Shown here: positions 9,688 to 16,554 of the stretch, in pieces
How the letters are laid out: every line of letters begins with the position of its first letter
Position numbering within the stretch: the first letter of the stretch is position 1
Assembly: GCA_905234125.1 (NCBI GenBank)
Contig: CAJOGQ010000026.1
Span: 1-64,000 of the forward strand
Direction of reading: 5' to 3'
Source: an uncultured Bacteroidaceae bacterium
GTDB taxonomy: Bacteria; Bacteroidota; Bacteroidia; Bacteroidales; Bacteroidaceae
DNA: 64,000 bases
Program-made: the position numbers and the translations under genes
The notes under the pieces: model-generated
What the model was told of the DNA's origin: nothing
The model's database searches: none
The model's input: the letters and a program-made list of their open reading frames with translations, nothing else

Positions 9688-9692
9688 CTCTC

Positions 9693-9920
9693 TTATTCCT
9701 CCTTTTTACGATAAACCGTGATACATCCGTCAGGGCAGACAATAGCGCAACTGGTACAGCCATTGCAGGCCTCCCAATTCGTCTGTTCCGCATAGTTATA
9801 GCCCTTGTGATTGACGGTGCTACTCAGCGTGACAAGATGTAACGGACATGCTATCGTGCAGAGGTTGCATCCCTTGCAACGCTCGATGTCCACAACGATA
9901 GCGCCTCTCATTTTTGCCAT
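9693..9920 (-). CDS. 2x[4Fe-4S] ferredoxin-type delta subunit
   Basis: This 75-residue protein has two cluster-binding motifs, CKGCNLCTIACP and CNGCTSCAIVCPDGC, so it can carry two [4Fe-4S] clusters. It passes electrons from the TPP/cluster core of the 2-oxoacid oxidoreductase to free ferredoxin. It precedes vorB directly, and its length is normal for a delta subunit. Confidence 0.92.
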   Translation of the reverse strand: MAKMRGAIVVDIERCKGCNLCTIACPLHLVTLSSTVNHKGYNYAEQTNWEACNGCTSCAIVCPDGCITVYRKKEE

Positions 9921-9943
9921 AATTATATTACTTTTGCTTTTAA

Positions 9944-9985
9944 TTTTAACTCTTAGCTCTCAACCCTAAACTCGAAACTCTACAC
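9944..9985. repeat. six-unit 7-bp-period tract between the TPR-like gene and the ferredoxin subunit
   Basis: Six units on the plus strand (ttttaac, tcttagc, tctcaac, cctaaac, tcgaaac, tctacac; consensus TCTNAAC) fill most of the gap after the small TPR-like gene. Each unit differs, but the 7-bp phase is kept exactly. Confidence 0.65.
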
Positions 9986-10164
9986 TATGGATTGAACCTG
10001 TCCTTGCAATAGAATTCGATGATGTTCATCGCCATTTTCCTCAGTTCCACCGCTTCAGATGCAGGATTCAGTTGGATGGCTTCAGCATAGGAATCCAGAC
10101 ATTCCTTCCAGTCCTGCCTTGCATACGCCTCCTTGCCCTTGATGATCCACTCTGCTTCAGTCAT
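9985..10164 (-). CDS. 59-residue TPR-like protein of the oxidoreductase operon (not in ORF track)
   Basis: Reading the complement from 10164 gives a 59-residue ORF beginning MTEAEWIIKGKEAYARQDWK and ending with TAG at 9985-9987. The pattern KGKEAYARQDWKECLDSYAEAIQLNP fits a TPR repeat (conserved G/A/Y/A/P positions), so it is probably a small helical adaptor. It sits between the acyl-CoA synthetase (23 bp upstream) and the ferredoxin subunit, in the same direction, and is below the length cutoff of the ORF track. A similar small TPR protein accompanies this operon in other Bacteroidales as I recall it; its role, perhaps assembly or bridging of the synthetase and oxidoreductase, is inferred. 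Confidence 0.8.
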   Translation of the reverse strand: MTEAEWIIKGKEAYARQDWKECLDSYAEAIQLNPASEAVELRKMAMNIIEFYCKDRFNP

Positions 10165-10165
10165 T

Positions 10166-10193
10166 TCTAACCGTCACCCTATACTCTTAATTC
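10166..10193. repeat. four-unit 7-bp-period tract between synthetase and TPR-like gene
   Basis: Units tctaacc, gtcaccc, tatactc, ttaattc (plus strand) cover the synthetase stop codon and the gap to the TPR-like gene. Confidence 0.45.
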
Positions 10194-11866
10194 TTTTTCA
10201 CCTTCTCCGCATCGTTCTGACGAATCTCCACCCTTCTAATCTTGCCGGAGTGTGTCTTTGGCAACTCGTCTACAAACTCAATGATGCGTGGATACTTGTA
10301 AGGGGCGGTTGTCTTCTTCACATGGTCTTGCAACTCCTTCACCAAATCCTCGTTTGCCTTCTCTTTCCATTCCTTGCCCAACACAATTGTCGCCTTCACC
10401 ACCATACCTCTGATGTCGTCAGGCACACCTGTGATGGCACATTCCACTACAGCAGGGTGGGTCATCAATGCGCTTTCCACCTCGAAGGGACCAATGCGAT
10501 AGCCCGATGACTTGATGACATCGTCAGCACGTCCAACAAACCAGAAGTAACCGTCTTCGTCCTTGTAAGCCAAGTCTCCTGTGAAATAGAAGCCATCGTG
10601 CCAACCCTTCTTGGTCTCCCCATCATTATGATAATACTCACAGCACAGACCGATAGGCTTTTTCCTGTCTGTACGGATAGCAATCTGTCCTTCTTCGCCC
10701 ACCTTGGCTTCCTTGCCTTCATGGGTCAGTAGATGGATGTCGTATTGAGGCATAGGCTTGCCCATCGAACCAGGCTTGGTCTTCATCCAAGGTGTGGTGC
10801 CAATCAGACAGGTTGTTTCGCTTTGTCCGAAACCCTCCTTAATTTCCAGTCCCGTAATCTCCAAGAACTTGTCATACACAGCAGAGTTCAGGGCTTCACC
10901 AGCCGTCGTCACATGCTCCAACGAACTGAGGTCGAATCGGCTCAGGTCTTCACGAATCATGAAACGATAGATGGTTGGAGGAGCACAGAAACTGGTGATG
11001 CGATACTGCCCCACCTTCTCCAGAATGTCGGCAGCATGGAACTTCTCATGATCATAGACAAACAGCGTCGCTCCTGCAATCCATTGTCCATACATCTTGC
11101 CCCACGTAGCCTTGGCCCAACCAGTGTCTGCAACAGTCAGGTGCAGGCTTCCCATGTGCAGGTTGTGCCAGAAGGCTCCTGTGCCGATATGTCCCAATGG
11201 ATAGGTGTGGTCGTGAATGGCCATCTTGGGCTGTCCGTTTGTGCCAGAGGTGAAGTACATTAGCAGGAAGTCTGATGATTTCGTCACACGTTCACCCTTA
11301 TATTCCTGGCACACCTTCACGCCTGCCTTGAAATCATCCCATCCCTCGGGCACCACAGGGCCGATGCTGATGCGATGCTTCAGGGCTGGCCATTCAGCAT
11401 GCGCTTCGTTGATATGACGCAAAATCTCAGGGTCGCCCGTGGCCACAATCGCCTTCACATCCGCACACTTGATACGATAAACGATGTCCTTCTTGGTCAG
11501 CAGAAACGAAGCAGGAATGGCTACAGCGCCAATCTTGTGCAGAGCCAGCATAGTGAGCCAGAACTGGTAGCGACGTTTCATGATGAGCATCACAAAGTCT
11601 CCCTTTCCGATACCCAACGAGAGCAGGTAACTTGCTACCTTGTTCGATTCACGACGGATATCAGCAAACGTGAATCGACGTTCAATCCCCTTATCATTGC
11701 ACCACAGCAAAGCAAGGCGATCGGGCGTCTCGTCAGCCCACACGTCCATCACGTCGTAGGCAAAGTTGAAGTTTTCGGGAATCACAAACTCAAAGTTCTT
11801 CTCGAAATCTTCTTGAGAGGTGAAGGTTGACTTCTTCAGGAACCTATCTAACATTGTATTGGTCAT
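10187..11866 (-). CDS. acyl-CoA synthetase (AMP-forming), acetate/medium-chain type
   Basis: The 559 residues form an ANL-family adenylating enzyme. YFTSGTNGQPKMAIHDH is the phosphate-binding loop (usual TSGTTGxPK, here TNG), GFGQSETTCLIG the adenine-contact motif, YFTGDLAYKDEDGYFWFVGR the hinge region, and SGKIRR near the C-terminus holds the catalytic lysine. It activates a carboxylic acid with ATP and CoA. As first gene of the operon with the 2-oxoacid:ferredoxin oxidoreductase, it could supply acyl-CoA for reductive carboxylation to 2-oxoacids, or recover free acids. Branched-chain or aryl acids are the inferred substrates. Confidence 0.88.
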   Translation of the reverse strand: MTNTMLDRFLKKSTFTSQEDFEKNFEFVIPENFNFAYDVMDVWADETPDRLALLWCNDKGIERRFTFADIRRESNKVASYLLSLGIGKGDFVMLIMKRRYQFWLTMLALHKIGAVAIPASFLLTKKDIVYRIKCADVKAIVATGDPEILRHINEAHAEWPALKHRISIGPVVPEGWDDFKAGVKVCQEYKGERVTKSSDFLLMYFTSGTNGQPKMAIHDHTYPLGHIGTGAFWHNLHMGSLHLTVADTGWAKATWGKMYGQWIAGATLFVYDHEKFHAADILEKVGQYRITSFCAPPTIYRFMIREDLSRFDLSSLEHVTTAGEALNSAVYDKFLEITGLEIKEGFGQSETTCLIGTTPWMKTKPGSMGKPMPQYDIHLLTHEGKEAKVGEEGQIAIRTDRKKPIGLCCEYYHNDGETKKGWHDGFYFTGDLAYKDEDGYFWFVGRADDVIKSSGYRIGPFEVESALMTHPAVVECAITGVPDDIRGMVVKATIVLGKEWKEKANEDLVKELQDHVKKTTAPYKYPRIIEFVDELPKTHSGKIRRVEIRQNDAEKVKKN

Positions 11867-11922
11867 AGTTTATCGCACAAAAAAAATGCACACTAATGTG
11901 TGTTGTGTTGCCTTTTGGGGTA

Positions 11923-11954
11923 CAAAATTACGAACAATCTACGTTTTGAACAAA
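11923..11954 (-). promoter_or_regulatory. Bacteroidetes-type promoter of the synthetase/oxidoreductase operon
   Basis: On the minus strand, TTTG (11951-11954) lies 20 bp before TAATTTTG (11923-11930), matching the -33 TTTG / -7 TAnnTTTG pattern. The leader to the start codon is about 50 nt. Confidence 0.7.
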
Positions 11955-11979
11955 TAAAAAGTGCGTTAAAATGAGCATT

Positions 11980-12006
11980 TTACACATACTTCGGCTTTGT
12001 GTGTAA
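11980..12006. promoter_or_regulatory. inverted repeat upstream of the operon promoter, candidate operator
   Basis: TTACACA and TGTGTGTAA are opposed around a short TTCGG-containing centre, and the pair is flanked by two copies of AAAATGAGC. It lies about 25 bp upstream of the -33 box, a place where an activator could bind. The regulator is unknown. Confidence 0.4.
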
Positions 12007-12200
12007 AAATGAGCAAAAAAAATTGCACACCTCAAAAAACGATGTGCAAAAGTATTGGAAATATCGTTCCATGAAATTAGCGAGCCGTGTCGAATCGAAA
12101 AGTGGGGCGAAAGGAGGTGAAAAAAGATTGAAGAATGGGAAAATTGAGGAATGGAAGTGACCAAAAAAGTGAAAAAGAAAGGGGATATGCCTCTAAACTT

Positions 12201-12232
12201 CAATTTTTCAATCTTTCAATTTTTCAATTCTA
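12201..12232. repeat. four-unit 8-bp-period tract upstream of the K+ channel gene
   Basis: Units caattttt, caatcttt, caattttt, caattcta end 11 bp before the -7 box of the channel gene. A related looser G/A-rich stretch lies at about 12125-12165. The rest of the 11867-12255 gap is AT-rich and holds only the two promoters and the inverted repeat listed separately. Confidence 0.6.
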
Positions 12233-12242
12233 AAAAAAGTGT

Positions 12243-12250
12243 TACCTTTG
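12243..12250 (+). promoter_or_regulatory. -7 promoter box directly before the K+ channel start codon
   Basis: TACCTTTG ends 5 bp before the ATG at 12256. A transcript starting at the usual distance would have almost no 5' leader. No clear TTTG lies 19 bp upstream (TTTT is there instead). Confidence 0.55.
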
Positions 12251-12255
12251 CACTC

Positions 12256-13083
12256 ATGAAGAAACTCATAGCCCTTCTCAAAGATAAGCCACGTCTCTAC
12301 AACATGGTGTCCAATTCAGACACGCCTGCGGGCAAGGCGTTCGACATCACGGTCATGGTGGCCATCGTACTTAGCCTCATCGTTGCGTTCGTCGAGACTA
12401 AGCCAGCAGTGGTGGGACGCTTCAAGGACGTGCTCACGATCCTCGAATATGTGCTCACTGGCTTTTTCACCCTCGAGTACATCTTGCGTCTCTACTGCTC
12501 ACCTTCTCGTAAGGAGTATGCTCTCAGTTTCTTTGGCATCATCGACCTCTTGGCCACCTTGCCCCTCTACCTCTCCTTCATTCCTGCGCTGTCCAGCACG
12601 CGTTACTTCTTCATTCTGCGTGTGTTCCGTCTTCTACGTATCTTCCGAGTGCTTAAGCTCTTCACCTTCATCAACGAAGGCTATCTCCTCCTGCAGAGCA
12701 TCAAACTCAGCCTCCACAAGATACTCGTCTATTTCCTCTTCGTCCTCATCCTCGTCACCATTTTGGGCACACTCATGTTCATGGTTGAGGGAGGTCAGCC
12801 TGGCACACAATTCACGGATCTGGGCACCAGCATCTATTGGGCTATCGTCACGATGACCACCGTTGGATATGGCGACATCACCCCTGTCACTCTTGGGGGA
12901 CGTCTCCTTTCAGGTCTCATCATGATACTTGGTTATACCATCATCGCTGTGCCCACAGGTATCGTGTCTGCCACCATGATAGATACTACCCAGCGCAAGG
13001 GAAAGAATGGACGCTGTCCACGTTGCAACGAAAAGACCGACCTCAAAGCCAACTATTGCAAGCATTGCGGGGAAAAGCTTTGA
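12256..13083 (+). CDS. voltage-gated-type potassium channel with C-terminal zinc ribbon
   Basis: The ATG at 12256 is chosen because the track's upstream extension runs through the 8-bp repeat and the promoter box. The 275-residue product has six membrane segments: an S4-like helix with spaced arginines (RVFRLLRIFRVLKLF, residues 122-136), a pore helix and the K+ selectivity filter TVGYGD (202-207). The C-terminus carries two CxxC pairs (CPRCNEKTDL, then YCKHCG), a zinc-ribbon in the cytoplasm, which may serve gating or assembly. The phosphopantetheinyl transferase follows after 15 bp. Confidence 0.9.
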   Translation: MKKLIALLKDKPRLYNMVSNSDTPAGKAFDITVMVAIVLSLIVAFVETKPAVVGRFKDVLTILEYVLTGFFTLEYILRLYCSPSRKEYALSFFGIIDLLATLPLYLSFIPALSSTRYFFILRVFRLLRIFRVLKLFTFINEGYLLLQSIKLSLHKILVYFLFVLILVTILGTLMFMVEGGQPGTQFTDLGTSIYWAIVTMTTVGYGDITPVTLGGRLLSGLIMILGYTIIAVPTGIVSATMIDTTQRKGKNGRCPRCNEKTDLKANYCKHCGEKL

Positions 13084-13098
13084 TGGTTTAGAGTTTAA

Positions 13099-13728
13099 AT
13101 GAACTACCATTTATTCATAAAAGACAACCTCGCCTCCATCACTCCACAAGAGTTGGAACGTGCCATCGCATCCCTTCCTGCATGGCGACGAGAGAAAGCC
13201 CTGAGTTTCAAGTTTGAGCAGGGACGCAAGGAATGTACCTACGCCTATCTTCTCCTCTGCCAAGCCCTTCAAGAAGTATATGGCATTACCCAACAGCCCT
13301 CTTTCACTCTTGGCGAACACGGCAAACCATCCTTCCTTCTGGGGGAGGTGACGCAGAGCAATACTCCCACTTTGCCGATTCCCGCCGCCCTTCATTTTAA
13401 CCTATCCCATTGCAAGCCAGCCATTGCCTGTGTCCTCGCCGACCATCCCGTTGGGGTTGACATCGAACGCATTGGTCGTTATGAAGAATCTCTTGCTCGC
13501 TATGTACTTAACGACCAAGAGTTCGCCATCGTCCAGCAATCCCCCGACCCTCACGTTGCATTCATTCGCTACTGGACCCAAAAAGAAGCCATCGTCAAGC
13601 TCACTGGACGTGGCATTGACGATGACCTCAAAAATCTCCTTTTAAATTATAATAATGTGTTACTCCACACAGAAGAACATCTCACCAAGGGGTATGTGGT
13701 GACAGTGGCGGAGTATAAACAAGCATAA
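13099..13728 (+). CDS. 4'-phosphopantetheinyl transferase (Sfp type)
   Basis: The 209 residues contain both signature motifs of Sfp-type enzymes: VGVDIERIGR, with the Mg2+-binding Asp and Glu, and YWTQKEAIVKLTGRG, with the Trp and Lys of the second motif; NLSHCKPAIACVLA matches the preceding conserved block. It transfers the phosphopantetheine arm of CoA to carrier proteins in the cytoplasm. Length fits this class. It follows the K+ channel after 15 bp and converges with efp. The carrier substrate cannot be read from the window. Confidence 0.85.
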   Translation: MNYHLFIKDNLASITPQELERAIASLPAWRREKALSFKFEQGRKECTYAYLLLCQALQEVYGITQQPSFTLGEHGKPSFLLGEVTQSNTPTLPIPAALHFNLSHCKPAIACVLADHPVGVDIERIGRYEESLARYVLNDQEFAIVQQSPDPHVAFIRYWTQKEAIVKLTGRGIDDDLKNLLLNYNNVLLHTEEHLTKGYVVTVAEYKQA

Positions 13729-13743
13729 CTTTTGATTGTGTTC

Positions 13744-14313
13744 TTACTTACGAGTCACGTAAGAACCGTCGCGAGTGTCCACCTCGATAAGGTCACCTTC
13801 GTTGATGAAGAGGGGCACACGGATTTCCACACCAGTCTCGAGTGTGGCAGGCTTAGTGGCGTTGGTGGCTGTGTTACCAGCGAAACCGGGCTCTGTGTAA
13901 GCTACTGAGAGAACCACCTTAACGGGAGCCTCTGCTGTGAGGATGGTGCCTGTGGATTCGTCGATGGATGCCATCACCATTGTCTCGCCTTCCTTCAGGA
14001 AGTCACCGCCAGTGATGAGGTCTTTGGAGATGTTCACCTGCTCGTAGGTGTCTGTGTTCATGAATACGAGTTCCTCACCTTCTTTGTAGAGATACTGGAA
14101 CTGCTGGTGTGATACTTGTACGTCGTCGAGTTTGGCTGAAACGATCCATGTACGCTCCAGCACGCGTCCGTCTTCCACATTGCGGAGTTTCGTGCGCATC
14201 ACCGTGTTGCCCTTGCCGGGCTTCACATGCAAGAAATCAATTACTACATAAATCTTTCCGTCGTCGAGTCGGAGGCAAATGCCTTTCTTGATGTCACCTG
14301 CTAAAATAGCCAT
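13744..14313 (-). CDS. efp: elongation factor P
   Basis: The 189-residue protein starts MAILAGDIKKGICLRLDDGK and has the EF-P loop VKPGKGNT with Lys34 at the tip, the residue that is modified in many bacteria. The N-terminal KOW-like and two OB domains have normal length. EF-P binds ribosomes stalled on proline-rich stretches and restores peptide bond formation. The gene has its own promoter with exact 19-bp spacing, divergent from that of rpmH. Confidence 0.95.
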   Translation of the reverse strand: MAILAGDIKKGICLRLDDGKIYVVIDFLHVKPGKGNTVMRTKLRNVEDGRVLERTWIVSAKLDDVQVSHQQFQYLYKEGEELVFMNTDTYEQVNISKDLITGGDFLKEGETMVMASIDESTGTILTAEAPVKVVLSVAYTEPGFAGNTATNATKPATLETGVEIRVPLFINEGDLIEVDTRDGSYVTRK

Positions 14314-14368
14314 AGTTTAATTTACAATTTTAGTATTTACAATTTACAAATCGCGTCAAAATCGAGTG

Positions 14369-14399
14369 CAAAGGTACGGTTTTTCATCAAAATGACAAA
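14369..14399 (-). promoter_or_regulatory. efp promoter
   Basis: On the minus strand, TTTG (14396-14399) precedes TACCTTTG (14369-14376) by exactly 19 bp, the Bacteroidetes sigma-ABfr-type pattern. Confidence 0.75.
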
Positions 14400-14426
14400 A
14401 AAAGTGCGTGTTTTTTGGCTTTTTCT

Positions 14427-14457
14427 TTTGTCAGTTGGTTGAAAATCACTAATTTTG
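14427..14457 (+). promoter_or_regulatory. rpmH promoter
   Basis: TTTG (14427-14430) and TAATTTTG (14450-14457) are 19 bp apart. The promoter is back to back with that of efp and gives rpmH a leader of about 80 nt. Confidence 0.75.
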
Positions 14458-14547
14458 CACTCGCTTTTTGCGGATGTTGCGGCATCAGCATGGTAAGAAT
14501 GAGTGAAATTTAACGTTCAGAACAACATCAAAAAATAGGATAAGACA

Positions 14548-14703
14548 ATGAAAAGAACATTCCAACCCCACAACAGAAAGCGGATTAACAAGCATGGTTT
14601 CCGCCTTCGCATGCAGACCGCTAATGGTCGTCGCGTTCTTTCTGCTCGTCGCAAGAAGGGTCGCAAGTCTCTCACTGTGTCAAGCGAGCATCACGGCAAA
14701 TAA
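14548..14703 (+). CDS. rpmH: 50S ribosomal protein L34 (not in ORF track)
   Basis: The ATG at 14548 opens a 51-residue [23 protein letters not shown] at the start, then [20 protein letters not shown], the highly conserved basic core of L34. It is a component of the large ribosomal subunit. It is missed by the ORF track because of its length. It has its own promoter and a strong terminator directly downstream, so it appears to be monocistronic here, without rnpA beside it. Confidence 0.97.
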   Translation: MKRTFQPHNRKRINKHGFRLRMQTANGRRVLSARRKKGRKSLTVSSEHHGK

Positions 14704-14728
14704 GCGCGATGCTAAATGATAAATGAGA

Positions 14729-14760
14729 AAAAAGCAGGAGGAAACTTCTGCTTTTTTTGT
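14729..14760 (+). terminator. rho-independent terminator after rpmH
   Basis: AAAAGCAG and CTGCTTTT form a stem closed by a short loop and followed by a run of seven T. Confidence 0.85.
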
Positions 14761-14780
14761 TTTTGGAATCAAAAAAGACT

Positions 14781-14808
14781 GAAAAGTGAAGAGTGAAAGG
14801 TGAAAAAT
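14781..14808. repeat. four-unit 7-bp-period tract upstream of the PASTA gene
   Basis: Units gaaaagt, gaagagt, gaaaggt, gaaaaat end immediately before the promoter box at 14812. A near-identical tract lies beside the dxs promoter. Confidence 0.65.
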
Positions 14809-14811
14809 GCG

Positions 14812-14819
14812 TATCTTTG
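14812..14819 (+). promoter_or_regulatory. -7 promoter box of the PASTA-rluD-ddl operon
   Basis: TATCTTTG lies 29 bp before the chosen ATG. No TTTG box is seen upstream; that position is occupied by the 7-bp tract. Confidence 0.5.
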
Positions 14820-14848
14820 CACCCAAATTAAATAATGTACGCGCGAAA

Positions 14849-15505
14849 ATGGCATTGAAGAATTTTTTTACAGGGAAATCGGGAGCCAAGTTTTGGGTGA
14901 GTATCATCCTGATGGTGGTGATTGTGGTGGCTGTGCCTGTAACCACCTTACATATGTTGGATTCGTTCACGCATCACGGCGAGAAGATTGAGGTGCCGAG
15001 TGTGGTGGGCAAGTCGCTGTTTGATGCTGAGAGCATGTTGCACGACCGTGGGCTGGTGGCTCTGGTGGTAGACTCTGTGTATGACAAGCATGCGACTCGT
15101 GGTTCTGTGCTCGAACAGTCGCCCAAGCCTGGTTATGAGGTGAAGGGTGGTCGGATGGTCTATCTGACCGTGAACCTGCAAGGGCCTCCGATGGCTCAAT
15201 TACCCGATGTGGTGAGCCACGGCTCTCTGCGTGAGGCTGTGGCGCTGTTGCAGTCGTTGGGTTTCAAACTGACGGAGCACAAGCTGGTGATGGGGCAGGC
15301 AAAGGACTTGGTGCTGGGTGTTCAGCAGGGCATCCGTGAGGTGCATGCTGGCGATATGCTCCAGCGTGACCGTGCTTTGACCCTCGTGATTGGTGGTGGT
15401 GAAGTGATTGACTCGCTGTTGTTGGAGGATGAGTTTGATGAAGAGGGTAATCTGATAGAGAAGGGAGATGAGCATGGAGGAGAAGACTTTGACATTGAAC
15501 TCTGA
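14849..15505 (+). CDS. membrane-anchored PASTA-domain protein
   Basis: The ATG at 14849 is preferred because the track start at 14807 lies upstream of the promoter box. The 218-residue product has one N-terminal membrane segment (FWVSIILMVVIVVAVPVTTL) and then two to three PASTA repeats (VPSVVGKSLFDAESMLHDRG, LPDVVSHGSLREAVALLQSL). PASTA domains bind peptidoglycan fragments or muropeptides; here they stand alone, without a kinase domain, facing the periplasm. The neighbours rluD and ddl fit the common Bacteroidales gene order. The acidic C-terminus overlaps the start of rluD. Confidence 0.85.
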   Translation: MALKNFFTGKSGAKFWVSIILMVVIVVAVPVTTLHMLDSFTHHGEKIEVPSVVGKSLFDAESMLHDRGLVALVVDSVYDKHATRGSVLEQSPKPGYEVKGGRMVYLTVNLQGPPMAQLPDVVSHGSLREAVALLQSLGFKLTEHKLVMGQAKDLVLGVQQGIREVHAGDMLQRDRALTLVIGGGEVIDSLLLEDEFDEEGNLIEKGDEHGGEDFDIEL

Positions 15506-16532
15506 ACTGAACGCTGAATACGATGAGATAGAGGACGATGAGACCTCGCAACTCTATGAGCATCATCGCATCGTGGCCGACAAGGGGCAGAAGTTGCTCC
15601 GTGTGGACAAATTTCTGCTGACGCAGTTGTCAGGAACCTCCCGCAACCGTGTGCAGAAAGCGGCGGATGCGGGTTTCATCATGGTGAACGGACGTCCTGT
15701 GAAACGTTCGTACAAAGTGAAGCCTGAGGATGTGATTCAGGTGATGCTCGACCGTCCCCACTACGAGAACAAAATCACGCCCGAGGATATACCCCTGAAC
15801 ATCGTGTATGAGGATGCTGATCTGATGGTCATCAACAAGCCCGCCGGCATGGTGGTGCATCCAGGATTTGGCAACTGGAACGGCACGATGCTGAATGCCA
15901 TAGCTTGGCATCTGAAGGATATGCCACAGTATGACATTAACGACCCAGAAATTGGATTGGTGCATCGCATTGACAAGGACACAAGTGGCCTCTTGGTGGT
16001 GGCAAAGACGGCTTCGGCCAAGACGAGTTTGGGTTTGCAGTTCTTCAATAAAACCACGAAGCGTGAGTATAATGCGTTGGTGTGGGGAAACTTTACGGAG
16101 GACAAGGGTCGGATAGAGGGCAACATAGGCCGTGACCCCAAGGACAGGATGCGGATGGCAGTGTTTCCACCCGATTCGGAGATAGGCAAGCCTGCTGTGA
16201 CGCATTATGAAGTGTTGGAGAGGTTTGGCTATACGACCTTGGTGAAGTGTGTGTTGGAGACAGGCAGAACGCATCAGATTCGTGCCCACATGAAGCACAT
16301 TGGCCATCCGTTGTTCTGCGACGAGCGATATGGTGGCGACCAAGTGCTGAAGGGGGCGAACACGACGAAGTACAGGCAGTTCATCGACAACTGCTTCAAG
16401 ATTTGTCCTCGTCAGGTGTTGCATGCAAAGACATTGGGCTTTGTGCATCCGAAGACGGGCAAGGAGATGATGTTTGATTCGGAGTGGCCGGAGGATATGA
16501 AGGGGCTGATGGAGAAATGGAGAAAGTTATAA
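15468..16532 (+). CDS. rluD: large-subunit rRNA pseudouridine synthase, RluD type
   Basis: The 354 residues contain an S4 RNA-binding domain (LRVDKFLLTQLSGTSRNRVQ, about 45-105) and the catalytic block HRIDKDTSGLLVVAKT near residue 166, whose aspartate is the nucleophile of this family. RGRTHQIR-type (ETGRTHQIRAHMKHIGHPL) completes the signature. RluD makes pseudouridines in helix 69 of 23S rRNA. The start overlaps the PASTA gene by 38 bp; a start at 15474 is equally possible. The 5' end (tgaactc, tgaactg) carries a weak 7-bp period. Confidence 0.92.
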   Translation: MSMEEKTLTLNSELNAEYDEIEDDETSQLYEHHRIVADKGQKLLRVDKFLLTQLSGTSRNRVQKAADAGFIMVNGRPVKRSYKVKPEDVIQVMLDRPHYENKITPEDIPLNIVYEDADLMVINKPAGMVVHPGFGNWNGTMLNAIAWHLKDMPQYDINDPEIGLVHRIDKDTSGLLVVAKTASAKTSLGLQFFNKTTKREYNALVWGNFTEDKGRIEGNIGRDPKDRMRMAVFPPDSEIGKPAVTHYEVLERFGYTTLVKCVLETGRTHQIRAHMKHIGHPLFCDERYGGDQVLKGANTTKYRQFIDNCFKICPRQVLHAKTLGFVHPKTGKEMMFDSEWPEDMKGLMEKWRKL

Positions 16533-16554
16533 TTATCAAAAAAGATAAAGAAAG

